64,000 nucleotides of DNA, from contig NZ_WVIE01000005.1 of NCBI RefSeq assembly GCF_010091945.1, positions 62,001 to 126,000 on the forward strand, written 5' to 3'. This DNA is from Myxacorys almedinensis A. GTDB taxonomy: Bacteria; Cyanobacteriota; Cyanobacteriia; Leptolyngbyales; Leptolyngbyaceae. Positions within the stretch are counted from its first letter, which is position 1. Each line of letters opens with the position of its first letter. Below the pieces are notes generated by a model, which had not been told where the DNA came from, searched no databases, and worked only from the letters and a program-made list of their open reading frames with translations. Shown here piece by piece: positions 53,851 through 63,529 of the stretch. The translations under genes and the position numbers were made by a program.

Positions 53851-55221
53851 ATGGATGTTTGGAATCAGTACGAAATTGTGTTTGATGCAGAGTGGCTCGG
53901 TCCACTCATGTTTTTAGGGGCATTAGTCCTCTTGTCCATCGGGTACCCAGTTGCATTTGCGTTGGGGGGCACAGCGATCTTATTTTCCATCATTGGTGTG
54001 GTGCTCGGCGTGTTCGATCCGATCTTTCTGACAGCGATGCCTCAGCGCATTTTTGGCACCATGTCAAATTACACGCTATTGGCGATTCCTTATTTCATCT
54101 TTATGGGTTCCATGCTGGAGAAGTCAGGCATTGCAGAACGCCTCTTAGAAATGGTTGGGATTCTGTTTGGCAAGGTGCGGGGCGGGTTGGCATTAGCGGT
54201 TGTGCTGGTCGGTACATTACTAGCAGCGACAACGGGCGTCGTCGCGGCAACCGTTGTGACAATGGGGTTGATATCGCTACCGATCATGCTGCGCTATGGC
54301 TATAACAAACAGTTGGCAACAGGCGCGATCGCAGCATCAGGAACGCTCGGACAAATTATTCCGCCTAGCGTGGTGTTGGTTGTGCTGGGCGATCAGTTGG
54401 GCGTGTCGGTGGGCGATTTGTTCATCGGCTCGGTGATTCCAGGGCTAATGATGGCAGGAGCTTTTGCGCTGCATGTGCTGATTGCCGCTTGGCTTCGTCC
54501 AGATATTGCCCCGGCGTTGCCCAAATCGGTGCGATCGCAGCTTGGGGTTGGCAAGGCATTCGGCAAGCAGGTCTTTCTGGCGATCGTGCCGCCCCTAGTT
54601 TTAATTCTGCTGGTCTTGGGGAGTATTTTCTTCGGTTACGCAACGCCGACCGAAGCAGGTGCCGTGGGCTGTTTAGGCGCGATCGTCTTAGCTGCGCTAA
54701 ACCGGAAAGTGAGTGTCAGATCTCTGCGTGAAGTCTGTGATCAAACCTTGCGAACCACGAGCATGGTTGTATTTATTTTGTTCGGTTCGACGGCGTTTAG
54801 CTTGGTATTTCGCGGTGTTGAAGGCGATCGCTTTGTGTTTGATGCCCTAACAAACTTGCCGGGTGGAACCGTTGGATTCCTATTCGTCAGCATGTTAGCA
54901 GTCTTTTTGCTGGGATTTTTTATCGACTTTTTTGAGATCTGCTTTATTGTTGTGCCCCTTTTTGTTCCGGTTGCACAGCAGTTGGGATTAGATATGGTGT
55001 GGTATGGCGTGGTGCTGGGCGCAAACCTGCAAATGTCGTTTCTAACGCCTCCCTTTGGGTTCGCCTTATTTTATTTACGCGGCGTTGCGCCTCCAGAAGT
55101 CACAACCTCTGATATCTATCGTGGGGTGATTCCGTTTATTTTGCTGCAAATGTTGGTGTTGGTGTTGATTATTATATTTCCGGGAATTGTTAGCTTTTTA
55201 CCGGCGATCGCGAAGACTTAA
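53851..55221 (+). CDS. dctM: TRAP transporter large permease (DctM)
   Basis: The 456-aa protein with about 12 transmembrane helices belongs to the DctM family. Characteristic parts are the early FMGSMLEKSGIAERLLEMVG, GTLLAATTGVVAATVVTMGL, and IIPPSVVLVVLGDQLGVSVG loops, and the late ILLVLGSIFFGYATPTEAGA. It is the conducting subunit, and uses the Na+ or H+ gradient. Gene order dctQ-dctM with a convergent dctP matches the layout of the Anabaena PCC 7120 pyruvate/2-oxoacid TRAP system (alr3026-alr3027-all3028), so monocarboxylate 2-oxoacids are a reasonable substrate guess. Confidence 0.92.
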   Translation: MDVWNQYEIVFDAEWLGPLMFLGALVLLSIGYPVAFALGGTAILFSIIGVVLGVFDPIFLTAMPQRIFGTMSNYTLLAIPYFIFMGSMLEKSGIAERLLEMVGILFGKVRGGLALAVVLVGTLLAATTGVVAATVVTMGLISLPIMLRYGYNKQLATGAIAASGTLGQIIPPSVVLVVLGDQLGVSVGDLFIGSVIPGLMMAGAFALHVLIAAWLRPDIAPALPKSVRSQLGVGKAFGKQVFLAIVPPLVLILLVLGSIFFGYATPTEAGAVGCLGAIVLAALNRKVSVRSLREVCDQTLRTTSMVVFILFGSTAFSLVFRGVEGDRFVFDALTNLPGGTVGFLFVSMLAVFLLGFFIDFFEICFIVVPLFVPVAQQLGLDMVWYGVVLGANLQMSFLTPPFGFALFYLRGVAPPEVTTSDIYRGVIPFILLQMLVLVLIIIFPGIVSFLPAIAKT

Positions 55222-55308
55222 TGCCCAACCTTTAAACAGATATACTCCAAACAGATAGATATACTCCAAACAGATAGACAAGGTTTGAGCTACATTTTGC
55301 ACCGCTCG

Positions 55309-56415
55309 CTAGCTTTTAGAGCCAAGCGCAAAATCTGAAAAGCTCAGTTCGTTAATTTTGTTCCACTGGTAAAGCTGTCCGCGAAACTGATTCCATTGCT
55401 CATAGACTTGCTTAAACGTAGCGTTCTTAGCCGCGTTTTCTTCATATAAGTCAAAAGAGGCTGTTTGTGCTGCTTGCATAATTTCTTGGCTGTAGGGCGT
55501 CAGTTGCGTTCCAGAGGCGGTTAAGCGTGCGATCGCTTCTCGGTTTAGGGCGTCGTATTGCGCCAGCATCGTAATATTCGCTTCATAGGCTGCCGCCTTG
55601 AAAACTTCCTGATACTCCTTGGGCAACTTTCTCCAGTTTCCCAGATTCACCTGAACTTCCAACGTAGGACCCGGTTCCCACCAGCCAGGGTAATAGTAAA
55701 ATTTTGCAGCTTTATGAAGACCCAACTTTTCGTCATCGTAAGGACCTACCCATTCTGCGGCATCGATCGCACCTCGATCCAACGCCAAATAAATCTCTCC
55801 TCCTGGCAAGACCTGCACATTCACGCCCAAGCGAGACATGACTTCTCCGCCCAGCCCCGGAATCCGCATCTTTAATCCCTTGAGATCAGCCAACGATTTC
55901 ACAGATTGCTTAAACCAACCGCCCATCTGAACCCCAGTATTGCCTGCTGGGAAATTAATCACGCCAAAATCCGAATACAGTTTGTGCATCGTTTCTAGCC
56001 CGTTTCCGTGATAGAGCCACGCATTTTGTTGTTGAGCATTTAACCCAAATGGAACCGCGCACCCAAAGGCAAGCGCAGGATTTTTGCCCACATAGTAATA
56101 GCTAGCCGTGTGTCCGCATTCAACGGTTCCATTTTGCACCGCATCTAAGACCTGTAACCCTGGAACAATCTCACCTGCGGCAAACGGTTGGATCTTAAAT
56201 CGTCCGTCGGTCATCTCTGCCACCCGTTGGCAAACCGTTGCTGCCCCACCAAAAATGGTCTCCAATGATTTGGGCCAACTTGTTGCCATTCGCCAGGTTA
56301 CCGTTGGCAGTGCTGCCCCCGCGATCGCGGCTCCCCGCTTCCGAATGGTGCAAGCCGTGAGGCTACTTCCCGTTGCGATCGCGGCAGTACTTACAAAAGC
56401 TCGACGCTTCATCAT
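55309..56415 (-). CDS. dctP: TRAP transporter substrate-binding protein (DctP)
   Basis: The protein (368 aa from ATG at 56415) begins [19 protein letters not shown] with a twin Arg (RR) and a possible lipobox LTAC (Cys22), so it is exported by Tat and/or lipid-anchored. The body is a DctP domain: [20 protein letters not shown], then [20 protein letters not shown] and [20 protein letters not shown], in which the conserved Arg and Trp contact carboxylate ligands. It lies convergent to dctQM rather than in one operon, with 87 nt between ends. The frame extends upstream to 56496 but MMKRR is the better start. Confidence 0.88.
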   Translation of the reverse strand: MMKRRAFVSTAAIATGSSLTACTIRKRGAAIAGAALPTVTWRMATSWPKSLETIFGGAATVCQRVAEMTDGRFKIQPFAAGEIVPGLQVLDAVQNGTVECGHTASYYYVGKNPALAFGCAVPFGLNAQQQNAWLYHGNGLETMHKLYSDFGVINFPAGNTGVQMGGWFKQSVKSLADLKGLKMRIPGLGGEVMSRLGVNVQVLPGGEIYLALDRGAIDAAEWVGPYDDEKLGLHKAAKFYYYPGWWEPGPTLEVQVNLGNWRKLPKEYQEVFKAAAYEANITMLAQYDALNREAIARLTASGTQLTPYSQEIMQAAQTASFDLYEENAAKNATFKQVYEQWNQFRGQLYQWNKINELSFSDFALGSKS

Positions 56416-56577
56416 TTTTGGCTCTTTCAACGCAGTAACGACGGCTAGACCCCAAATCTTACAGGGGAACGTTCCAGCGATCGTCAAATGTTTCAAAACC
56501 TAAATCTCTGCGGCGTCTTTACGCAAAAAGTGTGATCTAGAAAATGTGTGCTTTGAATAACGGGTGACCAGAAAACC

Positions 56578-57132
56578 CTAGGGATTGCGATCGCCAAACC
56601 GCAGTTTTGCCAAACGCTGTTGAGCCGCCGGATCGATAGAATGCATCAAAAAGCGACCCGTTGGCTTTTTTGAAGGCTTGATTTGGCGATGAACGCGGCG
56701 CGCCACAAACTCTACATCATTGGCGAGCCGCTCTGCCGACATCCACTCAGCACCAAACCCAATTACAGTAAGCTTTTGCGCCTGATCAGAAGTGGCAACA
56801 ATGAGCCGTTGCTTAAATTTTCGGACATCCTGGCGAAAGATCGCACAGGTTCGTTCAATAAACGAATCGGCGGTCTGTCCAAAGTCGGTGTAGCATACCG
56901 AAACATGATCTGTGATCACTTCTCGATGGTTGGGCAAATCTCGGTACTGGGCATCAAACACAATCTGTGTATCAAACCCTTGGTAAGAGCTATAGCCCAT
57001 CAAGGTTTCCACTAGCTGGTGTCGAGCTTCTTCTAACCCTCGTTTGTCACGCACTCGTTTCAATTCGTGCCATGCCCCAACCATGTTATAGCCGTCTACC
57101 AACAAAATTGCCTCTGGGGTGGCGCGTGGCAT
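56578..57132 (-). CDS. NYN domain protein (YacP/Rae1-like RNase family)
   Basis: The 184-aa protein contains the NYN/PIN-like motifs AILLVDGYNMVGAWHELKRV, VFDAQYRDLPNHREVITDHV, FIERTCAIF and VATSDQAQKL with conserved Asp residues that bind a metal. YacP homologues (Rae1 in Bacillus) are RNases that cleave translated mRNA. The protein is the short single-domain form, with a charged C-terminal tail. It is a single leftward gene. Confidence 0.85.
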   Translation of the reverse strand: MPRATPEAILLVDGYNMVGAWHELKRVRDKRGLEEARHQLVETLMGYSSYQGFDTQIVFDAQYRDLPNHREVITDHVSVCYTDFGQTADSFIERTCAIFRQDVRKFKQRLIVATSDQAQKLTVIGFGAEWMSAERLANDVEFVARRVHRQIKPSKKPTGRFLMHSIDPAAQQRLAKLRFGDRNP

Positions 57133-57312
57133 CGCTCAAGATCCAAAAATAAGGTTTACAAATCGCATTCTTTATATTCTTAATATGGCATCTCCGTTCA
57201 CTATCTGTACACAAAAATCTTCATCCGTATCTGCGGTTACCGATGAACGACAGAAATTGTTTTTTATAAGATCCGCACTCAGGTTCCATGGCAGCCAATG
57301 GCAGGCTCGCTC

Positions 57313-58008
57313 TCACTCTTGAGTCAGGCTAGATTCCTCGCTTTGCATCAGTCTTTGCTTCAAGCGCTGGGGATTGCCTCGGTCTACCACTTGCCCCTGT
57401 TCTAAAAGAAACGCTCCATCGCAATACTCTAATTCTTCCAAACGATGGGTCACCCAAAGCGCAGTGATGCCGCGATGTTTGACCAACGCTTGGACTTGAG
57501 CAACGAGATCTAGCTGGCTGTCTGGGTCAAGCAGGGCAGTCGGCTCATCTAACAGGAGAACTTCGCAATGACGCGCGATCGCACCTGCGATCGCGACTCG
57601 CTGCTTTTGCCCCCCACTCAACGCATAAATCGGGCGGCGCTGAAACGATTCTAAATTCACGGCTGAGAGCGCTTCTTCCACTCGCAGGCGCAGCATTAGT
57701 GTTGGCAAGGCTTCTTCTACTAAGCCAAAGGCAATATCTGCCCCAACCGTCGGCATCACCAACTGATGATCTGGGTTCTGAAACACAAATCCCACGGGAG
57801 AATGGAGCGCAACAGTGCCAGAAGTAGGTTTCAGCAGCCCAGCCAATAGCCTGAGTAACGTTGACTTACCACTACCATTTGTGCCTAAAAGCATCCAAAA
57901 TTCTCCTTTGGGAACTTCTAGAGTGCAAGCGTTGAGAATCGGTTTGTTCTCTGTCCAGCTAAAACAAAGATCCTTGGCTTGAATGGCAGTAGCGTCGTTC
58001 AACGTCAT
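57313..58008 (-). CDS. ABC/ECF transporter ATPase subunit
   Basis: The 231-aa ATP-binding protein has Walker A GTNGSGKST, Q-loop VFQNPDHQLV, signature LSGGQKQRVAIA, Walker B VLLLDEPTALLD and H-loop WVTHR. The FQNPDHQL form of the Q-loop is typical of energy-coupling factor (CbiO/EcfA) ATPases that drive vitamin or metal uptake. No ECF T or S subunit is in the window, so its partners lie elsewhere. It is 11 nt downstream of the UPF0367 gene and probably co-transcribed. Confidence 0.85.
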   Translation of the reverse strand: MTLNDATAIQAKDLCFSWTENKPILNACTLEVPKGEFWMLLGTNGSGKSTLLRLLAGLLKPTSGTVALHSPVGFVFQNPDHQLVMPTVGADIAFGLVEEALPTLMLRLRVEEALSAVNLESFQRRPIYALSGGQKQRVAIAGAIARHCEVLLLDEPTALLDPDSQLDLVAQVQALVKHRGITALWVTHRLEELEYCDGAFLLEQGQVVDRGNPQRLKQRLMQSEESSLTQE

Positions 58009-58019
58009 AGGGCTAAGGG

Positions 58020-58289
58020 TTAGGACTCAGCCATTGAGAAAAAACCAGGAGTTCTGCCCGAAGAACTGGCGCTAGATTTTTCGTACATCTGCACGGCAGC
58101 AAGATTGTCGGCAAAAATTGCCAATTTTTTCTCCGACTGGCGATCGCAGGTCAACTCTAAAAGCTGATTGCCACCTGCTTTCATGGCATCGACAACCGCC
58201 TGATACGTCGTCTGAGCCTCCTCTTCAGACTTGCGCTGCACTGAAAGAGGAATAGGATTGGTCTTGAGAGTCAATTCAATAATGAACAT
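58020..58289 (-). CDS. UPF0367 family protein
   Basis: The 89-aa protein matches the cyanobacterial UPF0367 family: FIIELTLKTNPIPLSVQRKS, a helix YQAVVDAMKAGGNQLLELTC, and a strand then VQMYEKS near the end. The family is small, soluble, universal in cyanobacteria and of unknown function. It lies upstream of the ATPase gene by 11 nt and divergently from psbD. Confidence 0.75.
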   Translation of the reverse strand: MFIIELTLKTNPIPLSVQRKSEEEAQTTYQAVVDAMKAGGNQLLELTCDRQSEKKLAIFADNLAAVQMYEKSSASSSGRTPGFFSMAES

Positions 58290-58423
58290 ATGAAGCGTGT
58301 GAAACAGCCAGATTCTAGTATTACAAATATCTGAAATAACGGCTCACAAAGTACCAGAGCATGTTTTCGTAGAGGCTCAGTTCGCTCAATCTTACCTCCA
58401 GATTTCCGGCGAGACTAGAAATT

Positions 58424-58571
58424 TTGAAAACCTGTTCCTATAATGAGGACATATAGTAAAGAAAAGTAAACTCTCTCATAACTTTTCACTAACGTTTCTC
58501 ATTTTCATTTTTGAACGTTACTGAATCTGAGAGATCTCTCTTTACCTGCAATATATTCAGGAGATAACCCC
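58424..58571 (+). promoter_or_regulatory. psbD promoter and leader
   Basis: TATAAT at 58439-58444 is a good -10 box, but no canonical -35 lies at the right distance. This is common for light-regulated psb promoters. A leader of about 120 nt follows, with AGGAGA just before the psbD ATG (58560-58565). Confidence 0.45.
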
Positions 58572-59630
58572 ATGACCATAGCAGTAGGGCGGGCACCGGC
58601 TCGCCAAGAATGGTTCGACACCCTAGACGACTGGCTGAAGCGTGACCGATTTGTGTTTGTCGGCTGGTCTGGCATCTTACTGTTCCCCTGCGCCTTTCTA
58701 GCGCTGGGAGGGTGGATGACCGGCACCACCTTTGTGTCCTCGTGGTACACCCACGGACTGGCATCCTCGTACCTCGAAGGTGCCAACTTCCTCACCGTCG
58801 CCGTCTCCACCCCCGCCGACAGCCTTGGGCACTCCTTGCTGTTGCTGTGGGGTCCGGAAGCCCAAGGCGACTTCACCCGCTGGTGTCAGTTGGGTGGGTT
58901 GTGGACGTTTGTTGCCCTGCACGGAGCGTTTGGGCTGATCGGCTTTTGCCTGCGGCAACTGGAGATTGCGCGCTTAGTTGGCATCCGACCCTACAACGCC
59001 ATCGCCTTTACCGGACCGATCGCCGTGTTCACCAGCGTCTTCTTGATGTACCCGTTGGGACAGTCGTCGTGGTTCTTTGCGCCGAGCTTTGGCGTCGCCG
59101 CCATCTTCCGGTTCATCCTGTTTGTGCAAGGCTTCCACAACTTCACCCTCAACCCGTTCCACATGATGGGCGTGGCTGGCATCCTCGGCGGTGCCTTGCT
59201 GTGTGCGATTCACGGGGCAACCGTGGAGAACACCCTGTTTGAAGATGGCGATGGGTCGAACACCTTCCGCGCCTTCAACCCGACCCAAGCCGAAGAAACC
59301 TATTCGATGGTGACGGCCAACCGATTCTGGTCACAGATCTTCGGGATTGCCTTCAGCAACAAGCGGTGGCTGCATTTCTTCATGCTGTTTGTGCCGGTGA
59401 CGGGCTTATGGATGGCGTCGGTGGGCATCATCGGGATCGCGCTCAACCTGCGGGCGTATGATTTTGTCTCTCAGGAACTGCGAGCGGCAGAAGACCCTGA
59501 GTTTGAAACCTTCTACACCAAGAACATTCTGTTGAATGAAGGTATCCGGGCCTGGATGGCCTCCCAAGACCAACCCCATGAGCATTTTGTATTCCCTGAA
59601 GAAGTATTGCCTCGCGGTAATGCTCTCTAA
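58572..59630 (+). CDS. psbD: Photosystem II reaction-centre D2 protein
   Basis: The 352-aa protein is full-length D2 with five transmembrane helices. Functional residues are at canonical positions: Tyr160 (redox-active YD), His197 (P680 ligand), and His214 and His268 (non-haem iron). D2 binds chlorophylls, pheophytin and the plastoquinone QA in thylakoid membranes. Most cyanobacteria have psbD overlapping psbC; here no psbC follows, and a terminator lies about 20 nt after the stop, so this is the monocistronic second copy type (psbDII), often high-light-induced. Its GC and codon use are strongly biased, as for a highly expressed gene. Confidence 0.97.
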   Translation: MTIAVGRAPARQEWFDTLDDWLKRDRFVFVGWSGILLFPCAFLALGGWMTGTTFVSSWYTHGLASSYLEGANFLTVAVSTPADSLGHSLLLLWGPEAQGDFTRWCQLGGLWTFVALHGAFGLIGFCLRQLEIARLVGIRPYNAIAFTGPIAVFTSVFLMYPLGQSSWFFAPSFGVAAIFRFILFVQGFHNFTLNPFHMMGVAGILGGALLCAIHGATVENTLFEDGDGSNTFRAFNPTQAEETYSMVTANRFWSQIFGIAFSNKRWLHFFMLFVPVTGLWMASVGIIGIALNLRAYDFVSQELRAAEDPEFETFYTKNILLNEGIRAWMASQDQPHEHFVFPEEVLPRGNAL

Positions 59631-59648
59631 TAGTAGATAGCTTGAGCG

Positions 59649-59683
59649 ATCGCGCCTGTTGGCTCTGGTAGGCGCGATTTTTT
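59649..59683 (+). terminator. psbD terminator
   Basis: ATCGCGCCT and AGGCGCGAT pair around a 12-nt loop, followed by T6. It lies 19 nt after the psbD stop, so the transcript is monocistronic. Confidence 0.75.
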
Positions 59684-59794
59684 GATCCTGGTTTTTAACG
59701 GCTTGTGCTACATTATTTGAAGGGTACTAGATACCCATTGCACAGGTTCTAAACCATCCACATTAGACCGTTTAGGCAATAGGAGGTGATGCCC

Positions 59795-59866
59795 ATGACA
59801 GATAGTAGTAAATACATGGGTCGTCAGGTTGAATTGAATCGGCTGCGCGCCGGGGCTGTTCTCTAG
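59795..59866 (+). CDS. Possible 23-aa peptide with a strong Shine-Dalgarno
   Basis: A 24-codon frame (MTDSSKYMGRQVELNRLRAG, then AVL) starts 4 nt after AGGAGGTGAT, a ten-base complement to the 16S 3' end, far better than at most genes here. No homologue is recognised. It may be a real micro-protein, a regulatory leader peptide, or the remnant of a longer gene; the strong ribosome site is the only evidence. Confidence 0.3.
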   Translation: MTDSSKYMGRQVELNRLRAGAVL

Positions 59867-60375
59867 AGGCAAATTCTGTTTTCTTGATGAAGACAGTTCT
59901 TTGTTAAAGTCTAGGCTGAGTCGAAGTTCCTTCCGGCAGTCTGATTCTTACCTGAAGACCCGCTACACCGCTCCTATCACTAAGAATTCTGGTTACGACC
60001 AGGTTTTTTTGGTAGGAGCGGATAGTTCTTTAAAGGTAGCCTGATGACCTACCACCTCACGAAAACTATTCCTTTTGATAGACGTAGGTTGAGATAAGGA
60101 TTTTGGAGAATTACGTCTAACTCTAGAAAAAAGGCAGAAAAAAGGCGATGTTTGGTGCTTCTCAAACGGCTACATCGCTTAGTTTTAGGAGCTTTATGTG
60201 TTCGTCACCATTGAAATCTTTTAAAGAGCGCAATAATTTTTGCTGAATTTGATCAATAACCTTGTTTCTGCGGTTAAACTTGTGTGTGTTACTTTCGGGT
60301 AACCATGTTGACTAAAGGTTCTAGTTGCCGGAGATTCTAATAGTCATTTGATACAGGTGTGAGGAGAACTAAACA
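59867..60375. other. Intergenic region with RNA-like stem, candidate small RNA
   Basis: About 500 nt without a supported gene. CCGCTCCTA (59968-59976) pairs with TAGGAGCGG (60013-60021), and between them CTGGT-TACG-ACCAG plus a T7 run forms a tetraloop hairpin that could terminate an upstream small RNA. A smaller GGTAG/CTACC pair follows near 60036-60054. The porin promoter should lie in the right half. Confidence 0.35.
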
Positions 60376-62328
60376 ATGCGTAAGGTTTTATTGAACTCTT
60401 TGTTCGTCAGTCCTGCTGTTCTAGGCGCAGCACTCATGATGAGTTCTGCTGCGATCGCAGCAGAAAAGCAGGTAAACCAGGCTTCTTTGCTGTCTACTTC
60501 TGCTATTGAAGTCACTGGTCAGAGTCTTGATGCATCTGTCCTGAAAGCAGACACTCAACTTTCCTTTGAAAAGCCGTCTGCATCTGTTGTTGAGCCTACC
60601 AAGACACTGGACAAGCTTGCTGCCAACAATATTGACGAAGTGGCACAAGCCCCTTCTGGCAATGCTGAAGCGGCGCAAATTCCTTCTAAGGAAGTGAAAG
60701 TTGCCCAAGTTGCTCCAGAGGTTGAAGCCGCTCCTGCTTCTTCAGCACCCAGCGTTGATTCTTTAGATCAGATCAATCGCTACAGCCGAGAAGGGAAGTC
60801 TGCTGGTGCTTCGGCAGGTCAAGTTACTTCGGTTTCTCAGCTTTCAGACGTCCGCCCTACCGATTGGGCATTTCAGGCTCTTCAATCGTTGGTTGAGCGC
60901 TACGGCTGTATCGCAGGTTATCCTGACCGCACCTATCGCGGAAACCGTGCTTTGACCCGCTATGAGTTTGCGGCTGGTTTAAATGCTTGTCTTGATCGAG
61001 TTAACGAGTTGATTGCAGCATCAACGGCAGATCTCGTTAAGAAAGAAGATTTAGCGACGCTTCAGAAGTTGCAAGAAGAGTTTGCGGCTGAGCTAGCCAC
61101 TCTACGTGGGCGGGTAGATGCTCTAGAAGCGCGCACTACCACTCTTGAAAGACAGCAGTTCTCTACAACCACCAAGCTTGCCGGTGAAGCCGTTTTTGCA
61201 GTCACGGATGAGTTTGGGGTAGACGGAACGGGTGGAAACAACACCGTATTCCAAAACCGGGTTCGCCTTTCCCTCAATACGAGCTTTACGGGTCAAGACT
61301 TGCTGGTTACTCGTCTTGCGGCTGGAAACGCTCAAACCTTCGCTCTCTCTGGTGCTGGTACCCCTGGTGGAACTGCTGCTGAAGGCTTTCAAACCTTTAA
61401 CTTTGGTAATACTGGTGGTAACCAAACTTTCATTGATTGGGTTGCCTATTACTTCCCGCTCAACGATCGGGTGAAGTTCTACATTCCTGCCTTTGCTGGT
61501 TTGCACTACGATTATGTTCCTACGGCTAACCCCGCCTTTGACTCAGGCGATAGCGGAAGCACAACCCTGTCTTACTTTGGTCAGCGCAATCCTATCTACG
61601 CGATCGGTGGGGGTTCGGGTATTGGTGTCAACTTCAGACTCAGCGATGCTTTTCAAATTAGCGCTGGTTACTTAGCTGATAACTCAACGGATACTGCTGC
61701 TCTGGGTGGTGCCAGCAATCCTGCATCTAAGGCAGGTCTGTTCAATGGTAGCTACAGCGCCTTGGGTCAGCTAACTTTTAATGCGGGTGAAGCTTTACAG
61801 GTTGGCTTGACGTATGTAAATGCCTACAGAAGAGGCGCAATTTTTGATGGCGGCGGTGGCTCCCCTGTTGTGGGAACATTGCTGGCTAACCGCTCAACTA
61901 CTGCATTGGGTGCTAACGCTTCTTCTCAGGTAAGCGCCTACGGTGCTGAAGTTGCTTTCAGACTGAGTCCTGGTCTGGTTCTTAATGGTTTTGCATCGCT
62001 TATCAACGCTAATTTTGTTGATGATGGTGTGGGTCAGAGAGACATCTGGACTTATGGAGTGGGTCTTGCTCTGCCTGACTTTGGCAAGAGAGGAAACTTG
62101 CTCGGCTTTATTGCTGGCGCAGAGCCTTACTTGGGTAACCCGTCTGGTGCTCAGCGGGCAGCAGGTGTGCGAAACGATATTCCTCTGCACTTTGAGGGTT
62201 TCTACAAGTATCAGTTGAACGATAACATCTCTATCACTCCGGGTGTGATTTGGATTGTGAATCCTGGTCAAAATGATAATAACGATGATGTTGTTATCGG
62301 TACATTAAGAACAACATTCACGTTCTAA
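60376..62328 (+). CDS. SLH-domain porin (iron-uptake/OprB type)
   Basis: The 650-aa outer-membrane protein has a signal peptide (MRKVLLNSLFVSPAVLGAAL, cleaved after about ALMMSSAAIAA), a long Ala/Pro-rich spacer, an SLH domain at about residues 155-215 (VRPTDWAFQALQSLVERYGC; AGYPDRTYRGNRALTRYEFA), a coiled coil (LQEEFAAELATLRGRVDALE) and an OprB-like beta-barrel to the C-terminal FTF. Cyanobacterial porins of this design anchor to peptidoglycan through SLH and pass ions; several are needed for iron or inorganic-ion uptake. AGGAGAAC lies just before the ATG. It is monocistronic with its own terminator. Confidence 0.9.
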   Translation: MRKVLLNSLFVSPAVLGAALMMSSAAIAAEKQVNQASLLSTSAIEVTGQSLDASVLKADTQLSFEKPSASVVEPTKTLDKLAANNIDEVAQAPSGNAEAAQIPSKEVKVAQVAPEVEAAPASSAPSVDSLDQINRYSREGKSAGASAGQVTSVSQLSDVRPTDWAFQALQSLVERYGCIAGYPDRTYRGNRALTRYEFAAGLNACLDRVNELIAASTADLVKKEDLATLQKLQEEFAAELATLRGRVDALEARTTTLERQQFSTTTKLAGEAVFAVTDEFGVDGTGGNNTVFQNRVRLSLNTSFTGQDLLVTRLAAGNAQTFALSGAGTPGGTAAEGFQTFNFGNTGGNQTFIDWVAYYFPLNDRVKFYIPAFAGLHYDYVPTANPAFDSGDSGSTTLSYFGQRNPIYAIGGGSGIGVNFRLSDAFQISAGYLADNSTDTAALGGASNPASKAGLFNGSYSALGQLTFNAGEALQVGLTYVNAYRRGAIFDGGGGSPVVGTLLANRSTTALGANASSQVSAYGAEVAFRLSPGLVLNGFASLINANFVDDGVGQRDIWTYGVGLALPDFGKRGNLLGFIAGAEPYLGNPSGAQRAAGVRNDIPLHFEGFYKYQLNDNISITPGVIWIVNPGQNDNNDDVVIGTLRTTFTF

Positions 62329-63113
62329 CATCTGTTTCAGTTCGTTGATCTTGTGAATTAATGAAATCAGCCCTACTGCGAATGTAGGGCTTTTTTAGTT
62401 AAATTTTAGTTAAATTCTGGTTGTTTCAAGATAGGCATTTGCCTATGATTTGTGAAATTTAATTGCAGTTGGAGCAAGCGCTATGGCTAGAATACAGTCT
62501 ACTGAAGCATAGAAACCCTCTGAAAAGGACATTGACCCTTAAGTTGAGAGACCTAGGGAATAGACGCGATCGCGCAGGATATACAGGGTATAGTCTGTTA
62601 GAACACTGAATGGCGTATATCTTTTGAGCCACTTTTGATTTCTTGAAAGCTATCTTGAATTAAACGTGCCTTTTTGCTGAAAAGATAGAGGCGCGATCGC
62701 TCAAAAATTTCAGCTTTATTTGTATATACATACGCAGATTTTTCATGCGATCGCTGAGACAAAGCTAAGTTATTTCAATACAAGTCATTATTTTTTCTCA
62801 TCTTTTCTTATTATATTCAAACTTAATTCATCGGTTATCAAGAATTGTATTCCTAAATACGATTAATGGTCTTTAAGCTGATTTAGAATCGCAATGTCTA
62901 GATCTAGCTCCTATTAAATAAGTATAGAGTTGAGGCTGATTTCAGTTTCTTTCTATGGGTAGAAGCTTTCAATTTAAGTTAGGTGTTACGGTCTTACAAA
63001 CATTTGAGTCTTCGATTGCCTCATCGTGACTCATTAGTACGATTCATTTATTTTAGGCAAACAAATCATCAATCGTCTAAGTCGCGTTGTTTAGTAATTA
63101 GGTAGTTAATGTT
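62329..63113. other. AT-rich intergenic region
   Basis: After the porin terminator at 62369-62396, about 700 nt are AT-rich, with HIP1-like sites at 62566-62575 and 62693-62701. I see no gene, tRNA or repeat. The STAS gene promoter should lie at its right end. Confidence 0.4.
62369..62396 (+). terminator. Terminator of the porin gene
   Basis: GCCCTAC and GTAGGGC form a 7-bp stem, extended by flanking A-T, with a 7-nt loop, followed by T6. It lies 40 nt after the porin stop. Confidence 0.75.
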
Positions 63114-63449
63114 ATGGAATTTTCAGTGAAAACTATAGAGTTTCCCGATTCGCTTGACTACAATTCAGTCGATCAATTTTATCAGCAAGCGAACGCTGCG
63201 ATCGCAGTTAATGCCGATGTCATTTTGGTTGACTTTCAGGCTGTTGAATTTATGAGCAGTCCTGGTTTAATGGCGCTGGTGGTTGTTTTCAAGCGGGTTC
63301 GTGAAGCAAGAAAAAAGCTATTCATTTGCTCAATTAATGAGCAAGTTAAAATGTTGTTGGAACTAACAGGGATGGATCGAGTCTTTGAAGTCGTTGAGCG
63401 CTCAACCGAAGCACCAACATTAGCGAATTTACCGGTTACAGCATCCTAA
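63114..63449 (+). CDS. STAS-domain anti-sigma factor antagonist
   Basis: The 111-aa protein is a single STAS domain: VILVDFQAVEFMSSPGLMAL holds the phosphorylatable serine (Ser48 or Ser49), and FKRVREARKKLFICSINEQV the partner helix. It belongs to the anti-sigma antagonist/partner-switching group, controlled by a serine kinase that is not in the window. No sigma gene is adjacent, so the target is unknown. Confidence 0.85.
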   Translation: MEFSVKTIEFPDSLDYNSVDQFYQQANAAIAVNADVILVDFQAVEFMSSPGLMALVVVFKRVREARKKLFICSINEQVKMLLELTGMDRVFEVVERSTEAPTLANLPVTAS

Positions 63450-63529
63450 CTGAGCGCTGCTAAAAATCTAAATGGTGACAGCTAGATGGAAAGCATTCAC
63501 CATCTTTACTTCTGTTTTACCAGCTAGAT

